NCBI RefSeq assembly: GCF_030758415.1
Contig: NZ_CP132334.1
Span: forward strand, 992,001-1,056,000
Length of the DNA stretch: 64,000 nt
Direction of reading: 5' to 3'
Source of the DNA: Parvularcula sp. IMCC14364
GTDB taxonomy: Bacteria; Pseudomonadota; Alphaproteobacteria; Caulobacterales; Parvularculaceae
The notes beneath the pieces were generated by a model. It did not search any database. It saw only the letters and a program-made list of their open reading frames with translations, and was not told the origin of the DNA. Positions 55,491 to 63,365 of this stretch are shown here, in pieces. The stretch's first letter is position 1, and every line of letters starts with the position of its first letter. A program made the translations under genes and the position numbers.

Positions 55491-55952
55491 ATGAAGCGGT
55501 TTCTTCTTATCATCTTGCTGGGGGCCTTCTGGCTCAGTCCTGCGCTCGCGATTGACCCGGATGAAGTGCTTGAGGACCCCGCCTTGGAAGAGCGTGCGCG
55601 GGAAATCTCAAAGGGCTTGCGCTGTGTCGTCTGCAAGAACCAGTCAATCGACGAGTCTGACGCCATGCTGGCAAAAGATTTGCGCATCCTTGTGCGCGAG
55701 CGGGTCGCCGCCGGGGACAGCAATGAAGAGGTAACGGACTATGTTGTGGACCGATACGGTGAGTTTGTTCTGCTGCGGCCACGCTTTTCACCAAAAAATC
55801 TTGTTCTGTGGATTTCCCCAATCATTATGCTGATGATTGGTGGTGGACTTGCTGTATACTTCCTGCGGTTACAAAAACAGCCGGATATCAAAGTCGCCCC
55901 GTTAAGCGCCGAAGAACAAAAAGAGCTGAACCGTCTCAATAAAGACGCATAA
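55491..55952 (+). CDS. ccmH: cytochrome c maturation thiol protein CcmH
   Basis: This 153-residue protein has a signal peptide (MKRFLLIILLGAFWLSPALA), a periplasmic domain with the redox motif LRCVVCKNQSIDESDAML and one C-terminal helix (LVLWISPIIMLMIGGGLAVYF). It reduces apocytochrome cysteines before heme attachment by CcmF. The ATG at 55491 follows GAAGGCAGAGGG. It starts ten bases after ccmF, so they form one unit. Its end converges with ccmI, 14 bases apart. Confidence 0.93.
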   Translation: MKRFLLIILLGAFWLSPALAIDPDEVLEDPALEERAREISKGLRCVVCKNQSIDESDAMLAKDLRILVRERVAAGDSNEEVTDYVVDRYGEFVLLRPRFSPKNLVLWISPIIMLMIGGGLAVYFLRLQKQPDIKVAPLSAEEQKELNRLNKDA

Positions 55953-55966
55953 TCAACTCCAGAATC

Positions 55967-57145
55967 TTAGCGTCCCAGCGCCGCTTTTGCATCCGCATCA
56001 TCAGGTGACAACCGCAGCACTTGTTCATAGGCCGCCCGCGCTTCTTCCGTCCGGCCAAGTGTGCCGTAAGATCTTGCCAGCATTTTCCAGCCAGAAAGGT
56101 CTTCCGGGTCTTCAGCGAGCCGCGCGGCGAGGCCAGCCACCATGCCCTCAATCATCTGGCTTTGTTGGTCACTTGTCATCTGCTGCGCGGCCTGAATATC
56201 TGCGGCAGTTGGCCCGCGCTGAGGCTGGGGTTGCTGTACAGGTGGAACAGTCGCAGAGCCGGTCTGCTGAGCCCGGCTGATAACGGACCCGAAATCACCA
56301 TCAGAAACAGCAGCAAGTTGTTGGCGCACGACTGGCAGCCATGGCGCGTCAGGCGGTGATATGCTGATCAACCGCTCCCAGTCTGCAACCGCGGCAGGGA
56401 CGTTTCCTTGCTGTGCCTTGGCAAGCGCCAGATAGTAAACTGCCTGCGGGTCATTCTCGTTCTCTGACAGAAAGGCTTCAAAGATTGACCTGGCTTCCTG
56501 ACTGACCATGCCACCATTGCCCACAACCAGGGTCTCGGCATACTCGGCGGCCAGTTGTCGGTCGCGCCCGCCCACAACGCGATTGGCTTCCCGGTAGGCC
56601 TCAATCGCTTCATCATAGCGATTGAGGTTGATGAGTGAGCGCGCCAGCAGGGCCCAGCCCTCCGCGTCTTCAGGATTAGCCGCCAGGCGCTGGCGCAGGG
56701 AGCCGATCATGTCATTCATCCCTGAATGCATACCGTCTGCAGCGGATGGGGCGCTGGCGAGATCAATGCGCTCAGCAAAGGGAGAAGCAGGCTGGTCCGG
56801 GCTGCCATTGGTGAAATAGACGATGCCAGCAAGAATGGGCATAAGCCCGGCAAAACTGAACAGCAGAATTGGCGGCCCGTTCTTTGTCTGCGCTTTTTCC
56901 TCCTGCACAGCTCTCGCTTCCAGCAGCATGCGTCGCTCGATTTCAAGTTTGGCTGCTTCGCGTTCCTCCGGCGCGATCACCCCGCGGCTTACATCCCGGT
57001 CCAGTTCTGAAAGCTGATCGCGGTAAACCGTCAGATTATATTCGCTGGTCCCCGCCTGTTCTGTCTGTCCGCGACGCAAATACGGAATGACAAGCATCGC
57101 AACAGCGCAGAATGTCAGCAGGGCACAGACCAGGAACAGCAGCAT
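55967..57145 (-). CDS. ccmI: cytochrome c maturation chaperone CcmI
   Basis: This 392-residue protein has two N-terminal helices (MLLFLVCALLTFCAVAMLVIPY and ILLFSFAGLMPILAGIVYF) around a cytoplasmic coiled stretch (residues about 25-100), then a periplasmic TPR domain with units such as DAEGWALLARSLINLNRYDEA, then EAYREANRV. CcmI holds apocytochrome c for CcmF/H. The ATG at 57145 is favoured by the signal-like helix; an open frame 14 codons longer is possible. Its opposite orientation to ccmF/ccmH is unlike the common ccmI-ccmE-ccmF-ccmH order. Confidence 0.9.
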   Translation of the reverse strand: MLLFLVCALLTFCAVAMLVIPYLRRGQTEQAGTSEYNLTVYRDQLSELDRDVSRGVIAPEEREAAKLEIERRMLLEARAVQEEKAQTKNGPPILLFSFAGLMPILAGIVYFTNGSPDQPASPFAERIDLASAPSAADGMHSGMNDMIGSLRQRLAANPEDAEGWALLARSLINLNRYDEAIEAYREANRVVGGRDRQLAAEYAETLVVGNGGMVSQEARSIFEAFLSENENDPQAVYYLALAKAQQGNVPAAVADWERLISISPPDAPWLPVVRQQLAAVSDGDFGSVISRAQQTGSATVPPVQQPQPQRGPTAADIQAAQQMTSDQQSQMIEGMVAGLAARLAEDPEDLSGWKMLARSYGTLGRTEEARAAYEQVLRLSPDDADAKAALGR

Positions 57146-57274
57146 CTTCAAACCTCGATAAAATCTACGCAAGACATAGGGCAGCAAAGCCGTCTTGAAC
57201 AGACTTCTTGATCAACTCAAGTCTCTCGCCGCTCTATCTTGATCGGGCAAGGGGGTGCCCCTAAGGTCCGCCCT

Positions 57275-57922
57275 ATGGATCGAAAAGTTGCTATCTGTAC
57301 GCCGATACACCGTTACACTCATGCGGATTTTACAGCCTCGCTCATCAAGACCTATCGCGCCGTGAAGAAGCCGGAAAATCTGGCCTGGCTGAACATGGTC
57401 GGTAACGCCAATCTCGCGCAGGCCCGCAATATTCTGGTTTCCGAAGCGATCAGGCGCGGCGTGGATGATGTTGTCTTCATCGACTCCGACATCGGCTGGG
57501 AGCCGGATGCCTTTGCGGCGCTTTTTGAGGCGCCTGATGACTGTCTGATTGTCGCTGGCGCCCCCCAGCGGCGGGATCAGCAGGATATCAAGTTTTGCAG
57601 CGTCGTTGATGATAAAAAGGCAACCAATGGGCGACTTGTCTCCGGTATAGCGGCGACAGCATTCATGCGTATAAAGTCGGGAGTTTTTGCTTCCCTGAAA
57701 TATGCAGAAGCCTATCAGCACCCTGACGGTGAAACCCGCGCATGGTTTGATTATGTGCGTTATTATAACAAGGAACATGGTGTCAGCGGTTTCATCAACG
57801 AGGATTATTATTTCAGCATGAAGTGCAAGGAGGAGGGGGTCGAAAACTGGATCGACCCGACGATCCGGTTGCGCCATTACAACAATGTGGCCCTGACGGC
57901 GTGCATGGTTGATCACCTTTAA
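57275..57922 (+). CDS. GT-A-type glycosyltransferase-like protein, first of a tandem pair
   Basis: This 215-residue soluble protein starts MDRKVAICTPIHRYTHADFT and has the DSDIGWEPDAF motif near residue 70, where the D-x-D of GT-A glycosyltransferases binds metal and nucleotide sugar. A second stretch, SGFINEDYYFSMKCKEEGV, follows the family order, and the chain ends in RLRHYNNVALTACMVDHL. It has no membrane helix. The ATG at 57275 has AAGG nearby. Its neighbour at 57931 shares the same layout with about half of its residues, so they arose by duplication. Acceptor and sugar are unknown. The next gene follows after eight bases. Confidence 0.72.
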   Translation: MDRKVAICTPIHRYTHADFTASLIKTYRAVKKPENLAWLNMVGNANLAQARNILVSEAIRRGVDDVVFIDSDIGWEPDAFAALFEAPDDCLIVAGAPQRRDQQDIKFCSVVDDKKATNGRLVSGIAATAFMRIKSGVFASLKYAEAYQHPDGETRAWFDYVRYYNKEHGVSGFINEDYYFSMKCKEEGVENWIDPTIRLRHYNNVALTACMVDHL

Positions 57923-57930
57923 GGAATGTC

Positions 57931-58578
57931 ATGGCCCGCAAAATAGCCATCTGTACACCAATCCATCGCAACACGGATGCAGATTTCACATCCTCTTTGC
58001 TGAAAACATTTCGCACAGTGAAGGAGCAGCTCGCCTGGTTGAATGTTGTTGGTCAGGCCAACATTGCCCATGCGCGCAACATCCTCGTGGCGGAGGCATT
58101 AAAGCGCGGGGCAACCGATGTCGTGTTTATCGATTCTGACATTGGCTGGGAGCCGGAAGAATTTATGAAGCTCTTCGCCGCGCCGCAGCACTGCCGTATT
58201 GTTGCCGGGGCACCACAGCGGCGAGACCCGAAAAATGTATCCTTCTGTTCCATTCCTGACCGGCAGCAAATGAAACGTGAGGGCAATCTGGTGTCAGGGC
58301 TGGCGGCAACAGCGTTTCTTCGCATACAGACGAGCGTTTTTGCCGAACTTGACTATGCCAGAACATATCATCACCCGGAGGGCACCTGTAAATCATGGTT
58401 CTTCCACGACATTGCGCCGCCGCGCGAAGGGGAGCCTGACGGGTTTATCGCGTCTGATTTCTATTTCAGTACCAAATGTACACAAGCCGGGATTGATGTC
58501 TGGATTGACCCGGATATTGAGTTGCGCCACTACGCCACCGTGCCGTTGACAAGTCGACTTGTTGATTACCTGACTTAG
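57931..58578 (+). CDS. GT-A-type glycosyltransferase-like protein, second of a tandem pair
   Basis: This 215-residue paralog of the upstream gene begins MARKIAICTPIHRNTDADFT and keeps VVFIDSDIGWEPEEF, GAPQRRD, ATAFLRIQ and the ending ELRHYATVPLTSRLVDYL. The central loop differs most (IPDRQQMKREGN against VDDKKATNG). The DSD metal site is kept in both. It may form a heterodimer or have a different acceptor. It ends the unit; gdhA lies 135 bases downstream behind its own start region. Confidence 0.72.
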   Translation: MARKIAICTPIHRNTDADFTSSLLKTFRTVKEQLAWLNVVGQANIAHARNILVAEALKRGATDVVFIDSDIGWEPEEFMKLFAAPQHCRIVAGAPQRRDPKNVSFCSIPDRQQMKREGNLVSGLAATAFLRIQTSVFAELDYARTYHHPEGTCKSWFFHDIAPPREGEPDGFIASDFYFSTKCTQAGIDVWIDPDIELRHYATVPLTSRLVDYLT

Positions 58579-58713
58579 GCAATTAATCATTGTGCGGCGC
58601 AGCAAAACCTGCACGCTTTCACCACGCGGCGGTTAACCAAAAACTGCTTGCCAACTCAGGCAAAAGAGAGAAGTCTGGCGGCATTTCACAGAGAGAAAAC
58701 AGGGGAGTGAAGA

Positions 58714-60072
58714 ATGGCCGGTTCAAAAGCAGTCCAGAAAGAAGTCAAGGAATTCATGACAGGCCTCAAGCGGCGTAATCCGCATGAAGGTGAGTTTCAT
58801 CAGGCCGTGCAGGAGCTGGTCGAGACAGTCATGCCATATTACCTTGATCACGATCAGTTTCGTAAATGGCGTATTCTTGAACGGATGACCGAGCCTGACA
58901 GAGTGGTGATGTTCCGCGTCACCTGGTCAGATGATACGGGCACGATCAGGGCAAACAAGGCCTGGCGGGTGCAGTTCAACAACGCCATCGGCCCTTATAA
59001 AGGCGGTATGCGTTTCCACCCGAGTGTGACGCTGAGCGTCCTGAAGTTTCTGGGTTTTGAGCAATGTTTCAAAAATGCCCTGACCGGTCTGCCCATGGGC
59101 GGTGCGAAGGGGGGGTCCAACTTCAATCCAAAGGGGCGCTCGGATCTTGAGATCATGCGTTTCTGTCACTCTCTGATGACGGAACTTTTCCGACATATTG
59201 GCGAGAGCAAGGATGTGCCGGCGGGGGATATTGGCGTTGGTGCGCGCGAGATCGGCTACATGTTCGGTCAATATAAGCGTCTTGAGAACAATTTTGTTGG
59301 TGTGCTGACGGGTAAAGGGCTTGAGTATGGCGGCAGTCTTATTCGTAAAGAAGCAACCGGATATGGCACCGTATATTTTGCCCAGAACATGCTGAACCAC
59401 ATTGATGACAGCGTCGAAGGCAAGGATGTTGTCGTTTCAGGTTCCGGTAATGTGGCAACTTACGCGATTGAGAAAGTGCTCCATTATGGCGGCAAGCCTC
59501 TCACGGCGTCAGACTCCGGTGGCAGTATCTATGACCCTGATGGCATTGATGAAGAGAAACTGGAATTCATAAAGCAGTTGAAGGAAGTCCGTCGTGGCCG
59601 GATCAGTGAGTATGCTGAGAAATACTCATCTGCCAAATATCTTGAAGGCAAACGCCCTTGGGGTGTTAAATGTGACATTGCCCTGCCATGCGCGACCCAG
59701 AACGAGCTGAATGCTGATGATGCCAAAGAGCTCATTGATAATGGCGTCAGAGTTGTTGCTGAAGGCGCTAACATGCCTTCGACGCTGGAAGCCGTGCATC
59801 ACTTCCTTGATGCTGGTGTCCTCTTCGGCCCTGCTAAAGCGGCAAATGCTGGTGGTGTGGCAGTTTCCGGCCTTGAGCAGAGCCAGAACTCACTGCGTAT
59901 TTCTTGGGATGCGGAGGAAGTTGATGGACGGTTGCAGAACATCATGAAAGACATTCATGCAAAATGCGTGAAATATGGCGAGGGCGATGGCAAGGTCAAT
60001 TATGTTGCCGGCGCCAATATCGCGGGCTTTGAAAAGGTCGCAGCGGCGATGGTCGCATATGGTGTTGTCTGA
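58714..60072 (+). CDS. gdhA: NADP-specific glutamate dehydrogenase
   Basis: This 452-residue cytosolic enzyme makes glutamate from 2-oxoglutarate and ammonium with NADPH. The family signature is the Lys of PMGGAKGGSNFNPKGRS near residue 128, with GPYKGGMRFHPSVTLS before it. The Rossmann segment is VVVSGSGNVATYA; Ser/Asp after the second strand (TASDSGGSI) fits NADP preference. The length matches the hexameric small family. GGGAG precedes the ATG. A strong bidirectional terminator follows 45 bases after the stop. Confidence 0.96.
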   Translation: MAGSKAVQKEVKEFMTGLKRRNPHEGEFHQAVQELVETVMPYYLDHDQFRKWRILERMTEPDRVVMFRVTWSDDTGTIRANKAWRVQFNNAIGPYKGGMRFHPSVTLSVLKFLGFEQCFKNALTGLPMGGAKGGSNFNPKGRSDLEIMRFCHSLMTELFRHIGESKDVPAGDIGVGAREIGYMFGQYKRLENNFVGVLTGKGLEYGGSLIRKEATGYGTVYFAQNMLNHIDDSVEGKDVVVSGSGNVATYAIEKVLHYGGKPLTASDSGGSIYDPDGIDEEKLEFIKQLKEVRRGRISEYAEKYSSAKYLEGKRPWGVKCDIALPCATQNELNADDAKELIDNGVRVVAEGANMPSTLEAVHHFLDAGVLFGPAKAANAGGVAVSGLEQSQNSLRISWDAEEVDGRLQNIMKDIHAKCVKYGEGDGKVNYVAGANIAGFEKVAAAMVAYGVV

Positions 60073-60117
60073 TTAAAGTCAGCGTGTTCTCGCACTTTAA
60101 GTGATACTAGGACTGAG

Positions 60118-60151
60118 AATACCCTGTCTTGCCAGACGGGGTATTTTATTT
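60118..60151. terminator. bidirectional rho-independent terminator
   Basis: AATACCCTGTCT pairs with AGACGGGGTATT (one G-T wobble) around TGCC and runs into TTATTT on the plus side, with the mirrored A-rich side on the minus strand. It separates gdhA (plus) from the convergent carboxypeptidase gene (minus). Confidence 0.92.
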
Positions 60152-60224
60152 GGTACTGCTAATGCCTGCCTGTGAGGCTGGATCCAGTATTACAGGCAAA
60201 AAAATGATCTGGTTGAGACTGTCT

Positions 60225-61643
60225 CTAGTTTCCGGATGCGTCGGTTTCGCGCATCACGAAACATCCACCACCGTCAGCGATGATGGCAGAACAGACCAGA
60301 GATGACTGGTTCTCTGTCATGTAATTGAACCTGACACGATAGATCGATTTGCCATCCGAAATGATTTCGGAAATGACGGGGGAGGCGCCGATCAACAGTG
60401 TTGTGAATGCCTGCTGAATTTCTGCCAGTTCCGTATTCGCTCTGTCCTGCGTGCTGTACGCGCCAGTCTGAATACTCCAGATCAGGTCCGCTGTTGGCAG
60501 GTTTGCATCTGCATCACCTTGTGCGTAGGGACCTTCCTCATAGGCTTGCGCCAGCGACATGGCGTTGAGACGTTCGGTTTCAGTCATATTCTCGGTGATC
60601 AAAATCCCCATATCATCTGTGAGGCCCAATTCCGCCGCCCTGTTGGCCAGTTCGTACTGCATGGCTGTTGAGCCATTGACGGTAGGGGCATTGCCAATAT
60701 CGTTGGCAGAAACCAGCTGATAGTCAGCTGGTGGCCAGACACCGCCAAGCGTGGCAAGGGTTGTCGGTTTCATGTTAGGTCTTGGTTTCGCGCGATAAAC
60801 AGCACTGACCAGATACGGTTTTGCTGCAATATCCTTATACGCCTTGTCGAGAATTTCGCGCATATGGCGGTTGCGGGTCGTACCAGATCGACCGCCAAGG
60901 ACGATACCAATCAACCGGTTGTCACCGCGCGTGATGGTTGTCGCAAGATTATAACCGGACATGCGGGTATAGCCGGTCTTCAACCCATTGGCGCCGTCAA
61001 AGCTGCCAACCAGCTTGTTATGTGTGTTGTAGGTGTTGCCCTTCCAGCTTAAATTTTCCTTCTGGAAATAGTGCCAGTATTGCGGAAAGTCCTGCATCAT
61101 TCGCCGCGCCAGCACAGCCATATCGCGAGCGGTTGTGTATTGCTTTGAGTTTGGCAGGCCGGAGGCATTCCGGAACTGTGTTGAGCGCATACCCATGGAC
61201 CATGCCTTGTTGGTCATTTTGGTGGCGAAGGCTTTCTCGCTTCCGGCAATTTTCTCCGCCACGACAACAGCCACATCATTGGCGGATTTGATGACCAGCG
61301 CGTTGATGGCATCTTCAACCTTGATGGTCTGGCCGCGCTTGAGGCCAAGGTCCGATGCAGGCATCGATGCGGCGTAGTGACTGGCGGTAAGTTTTGACTC
61401 CAGTGTCAGGTTGCCTTTTTCCAGTTCTTCAAACAGGAGATAAAGCGTCATGATCTTGGTCAGGGAGGCCGGATAGCGCCGCTGCGTGGAATATTTGTCG
61501 AAGAGAATATCGCCAGTATCCGCATGGATCACCAGCGCGGCATATTTACTGTTGGCCAGGGCTGGTTGCGCAGCGCCGATCAGGGTGAGGGCTAGTGAGG
61601 CGAGTAAGGCAGGCAAAAAGTTGAAAAAGCGAGGGGCCAGCAC
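60225..61643 (-). CDS. D-alanyl-D-alanine carboxypeptidase (DacA/PBP5-like) with SPOR-like tail
   Basis: This 472-residue periplasmic enzyme trims the peptidoglycan pentapeptide. It has a signal peptide (residues about 1-30, ending ALA), SxxK at Ser60 and Lys63 (YPASLTKIMTL), SxN in VIKSANDVAVVVAE, and KTG in GLKTGYTRMSGY. After residue about 370 the chain carries a SPOR-like domain (IWSIQTGAYSTQDRANTEL; IYRVRFNYMTENQ), expected to bind denuded septal glycan. PBP5's usual beta-domain and amphipathic anchor are replaced by this tail. Confidence 0.93.
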   Translation of the reverse strand: MLAPRFFNFLPALLASLALTLIGAAQPALANSKYAALVIHADTGDILFDKYSTQRRYPASLTKIMTLYLLFEELEKGNLTLESKLTASHYAASMPASDLGLKRGQTIKVEDAINALVIKSANDVAVVVAEKIAGSEKAFATKMTNKAWSMGMRSTQFRNASGLPNSKQYTTARDMAVLARRMMQDFPQYWHYFQKENLSWKGNTYNTHNKLVGSFDGANGLKTGYTRMSGYNLATTITRGDNRLIGIVLGGRSGTTRNRHMREILDKAYKDIAAKPYLVSAVYRAKPRPNMKPTTLATLGGVWPPADYQLVSANDIGNAPTVNGSTAMQYELANRAAELGLTDDMGILITENMTETERLNAMSLAQAYEEGPYAQGDADANLPTADLIWSIQTGAYSTQDRANTELAEIQQAFTTLLIGASPVISEIISDGKSIYRVRFNYMTENQSSLVCSAIIADGGGCFVMRETDASGN

Positions 61644-61808
61644 GTTATAACTCCTGTTTCAACTCATTCCCGCTTCGTGCCAGAATGATACTTTGTAACA
61701 CTGCTTCTAGGCAACTTGAAATTGCTTCAATTCGGTAAACAGCGGGTTAATAAATCATTTACCAAGCTGATGTCTCAAGAAGCGGGCCAGTTTTCACACC
61801 AATAAAGT

Positions 61809-61825
61809 TTTGTGCGCTGCACAAA
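61809..61825. promoter_or_regulatory. PhaR-like operator 1 upstream of the phasin gene
   Basis: TTTGTGC-GCT-GCACAAA is a perfect inverted repeat with 7-base arms. Its TGC-N3-GCA core fits the TGC-rich PhaR sites reported for phasin promoters. It lies just before the putative -35. Confidence 0.6.
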
Positions 61826-61832
61826 TTCCACC

Positions 61833-61860
61833 TTGACAACACGCCTGATTCTCCACATAT
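61833..61860 (+). promoter_or_regulatory. candidate sigma-70 promoter of the phasin gene
   Basis: A perfect -35 TTGACA (61833-61838) is followed after 16 bases by ACATAT. The start codon at 61924 leaves a leader of about 55 bases. Operator 1 lies before the -35 and operator 2 overlaps the end of the -10, so repression by a bound PhaR dimer is plausible. Confidence 0.55.
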
Positions 61861-61874
61861 GTTGCAGCGCAACA
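61860..61874. promoter_or_regulatory. PhaR-like operator 2 upstream of the phasin gene
   Basis: TGTTGC-AGC-GCAACA is a perfect 6-base inverted repeat with the same TGC-N3-GCA core as operator 1, 51 bases downstream of it by start. It touches the putative -10. Confidence 0.6.
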
Positions 61875-61923
61875 AAGTGTCGGTTCGATTGGGCCGATGA
61901 AAAATAATTCAGGAGATACCGCG

Positions 61924-62376
61924 ATGAGTGCAACTAAGAAAAAACCTGCTGCCGCATCAGCCGAGCAGTTTGAAGATTTTGCCGAGCAGGCAACAACATC
62001 AATGAAAGACGGCTTTGAAAAAATGTCAAAGGGCATGACTGACGTAAGCGAATTTTCAAAAGAAAATTTCGACGCTGTCATGGAATCCGCCACACATTAC
62101 GCCAAGGGTGTTGAAGAAATCGCTGCTGACAATGCAGCTTTCGCCAAAGAGGCCGTTGAAAAATCTGTTGAGCAGATGAAGGCTGTTTCTTCTCTGAAAA
62201 CACCACAGGAATTCATGCAGGCCCAGACAGATTTCGTGCGCACAGCATTTGAAACCAATCTGGCGCAAATGCAAAAATTTGCTGATGCATGGACAGCCAC
62301 TGCCAAGACGGCTTCTGAGCCGCTGAGCAAGCGCTACACAGAAGTTGTAGAAAAAGCCCAGGGTTACCGCTTCTAG
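61924..62376 (+). CDS. phaP: phasin family protein (polyhydroxyalkanoate granule)
   Basis: This 150-residue helical protein starts MSATKKKPAAASAEQFEDFA and contains the phasin-family helix pair (FSKENFDAVMESATHYAKG, then VEEIAADNAAFAKEAVEKSV) with heptad patterning. Phasins coat polyhydroxyalkanoate granules. GGAG lies before the ATG at 61924. The paired PhaR-like sites upstream support a role in storage granules. No PHA synthase gene lies in the window, so the granule role is inferred. Confidence 0.9.
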   Translation: MSATKKKPAAASAEQFEDFAEQATTSMKDGFEKMSKGMTDVSEFSKENFDAVMESATHYAKGVEEIAADNAAFAKEAVEKSVEQMKAVSSLKTPQEFMQAQTDFVRTAFETNLAQMQKFADAWTATAKTASEPLSKRYTEVVEKAQGYRF

Positions 62377-62473
62377 GCTGTTGCGTTACGCAGCATTGAC
62401 AGTTTGAGTATCAGGGCCTGGCCATATGCGCCGGGCCCTGTTTGTTTACAGGACCACAATTCTGGAGGGCGCC

Positions 62474-62869
62474 ATGATCAATTTCGAAACGCTGAAGCGC
62501 ACACACAAGCCCAATAATTATCTGGTTGCAGACCGGGAAAACTGCCCGAATGCCCGGGCGGACCGCGAACCACCAGTTCTTGCGCATCCGCCCGCCACGG
62601 TTCATGCCGCCTGGGAGGCTGTCACGGCGCGTCAGGCGCGTACCATAAGAACCGATGGCGACAGTGACACCATGACCTATGAGTATGTCCAGCGTTCCGC
62701 CCTGTTTCGCTTTCCGGACACCATCACGATCCGCTTTCTTGACGCAGGCCAGGGGCGCACGAAACTCCTGATCTATTCGGCTTCCAAAGTTGGCTATTCT
62801 GACATGGGCGTCAATCGCCGCCGTGTATCTGACTGGCTCAGCGCCCTTGAAGCAGAGCTGCTCGCCTGA
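62474..62869 (+). CDS. DUF1499 family protein
   Basis: This 131-residue soluble protein starts MINFETLKRTHKPNNYLVAD. It has the DUF1499-type ENCPNARAD, VTARQARTIRTDGDSDTM, YVQRSALFRFPDTITIRFLD and KVGYSDMGVNRRRVSDWLSAL segments. GGAGG lies close before the ATG at 62474; a longer frame from 62426 lacks an RBS. Function is unknown. It sits between the phasin and clpS genes, in the plus direction. Confidence 0.85.
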   Translation: MINFETLKRTHKPNNYLVADRENCPNARADREPPVLAHPPATVHAAWEAVTARQARTIRTDGDSDTMTYEYVQRSALFRFPDTITIRFLDAGQGRTKLLIYSASKVGYSDMGVNRRRVSDWLSALEAELLA

Positions 62870-62959
62870 CCCGACTGACGGGTTGCGCGAATTATTTACC
62901 GCCATGTGTTAAGTCGATGCTTGCAGAGTGTCGCCAAAGCCCCAAATAATGCCTTCAAC

Positions 62960-63322
62960 ATGACAGCAATCAACACGTATATTCTCACGCCAGCACATTG
63001 TGGCCCAGACCGTGACCCCAACGAGGATCGGGAAACGGGCACAATCACGCGAGAAAAACCCAAGACAAAAAAACCCTCGCTCTACAAGGTTATCCTTCTG
63101 AACGATGACTACACGCCGCAGGAATTTGTTGTCTGGCTGCTTGAGTCAGTCTTCAATAAATCCGCAGAGGAGGCCGTGCGCATCATGCTTCACGTCCATC
63201 AGACCGGTGTTGGCATTTGCGGCATCTATACCTTTGAAGTCGCGGAGACTAAGGTCGCGCAGGTCATGGAACTTGCCCGCCGCAATGATCATCCTTTGCA
63301 GTGCATCATGGAAAAGGAATGA
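62960..63322 (+). CDS. clpS: ATP-dependent Clp protease adaptor ClpS
   Basis: This 120-residue adaptor delivers N-degron substrates to ClpAP. The conserved core is [56 protein letters not shown] and the closing [10 protein letters not shown]. The first about 35 residues are variable. The ATG at 62960 has no strong RBS, so the start is uncertain; an upstream frame opens at 62906. It lies 43 bases before clpA, and the aat gene (13302) supplies the N-degron. Confidence 0.94.
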   Translation: MTAINTYILTPAHCGPDRDPNEDRETGTITREKPKTKKPSLYKVILLNDDYTPQEFVVWLLESVFNKSAEEAVRIMLHVHQTGVGICGIYTFEVAETKVAQVMELARRNDHPLQCIMEKE

Positions 63323-63365
63323 GGGAACCACCACATAACGGTCACCCACGAACCCGGAGCATATT

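Noticed and set aside
58593-58601. TGC-N3-GCA site before gdhA
   Set aside because: The core matches PhaR sites by six bases only; such matches are expected by chance several times in 64 kb, and it lacks the longer arms.
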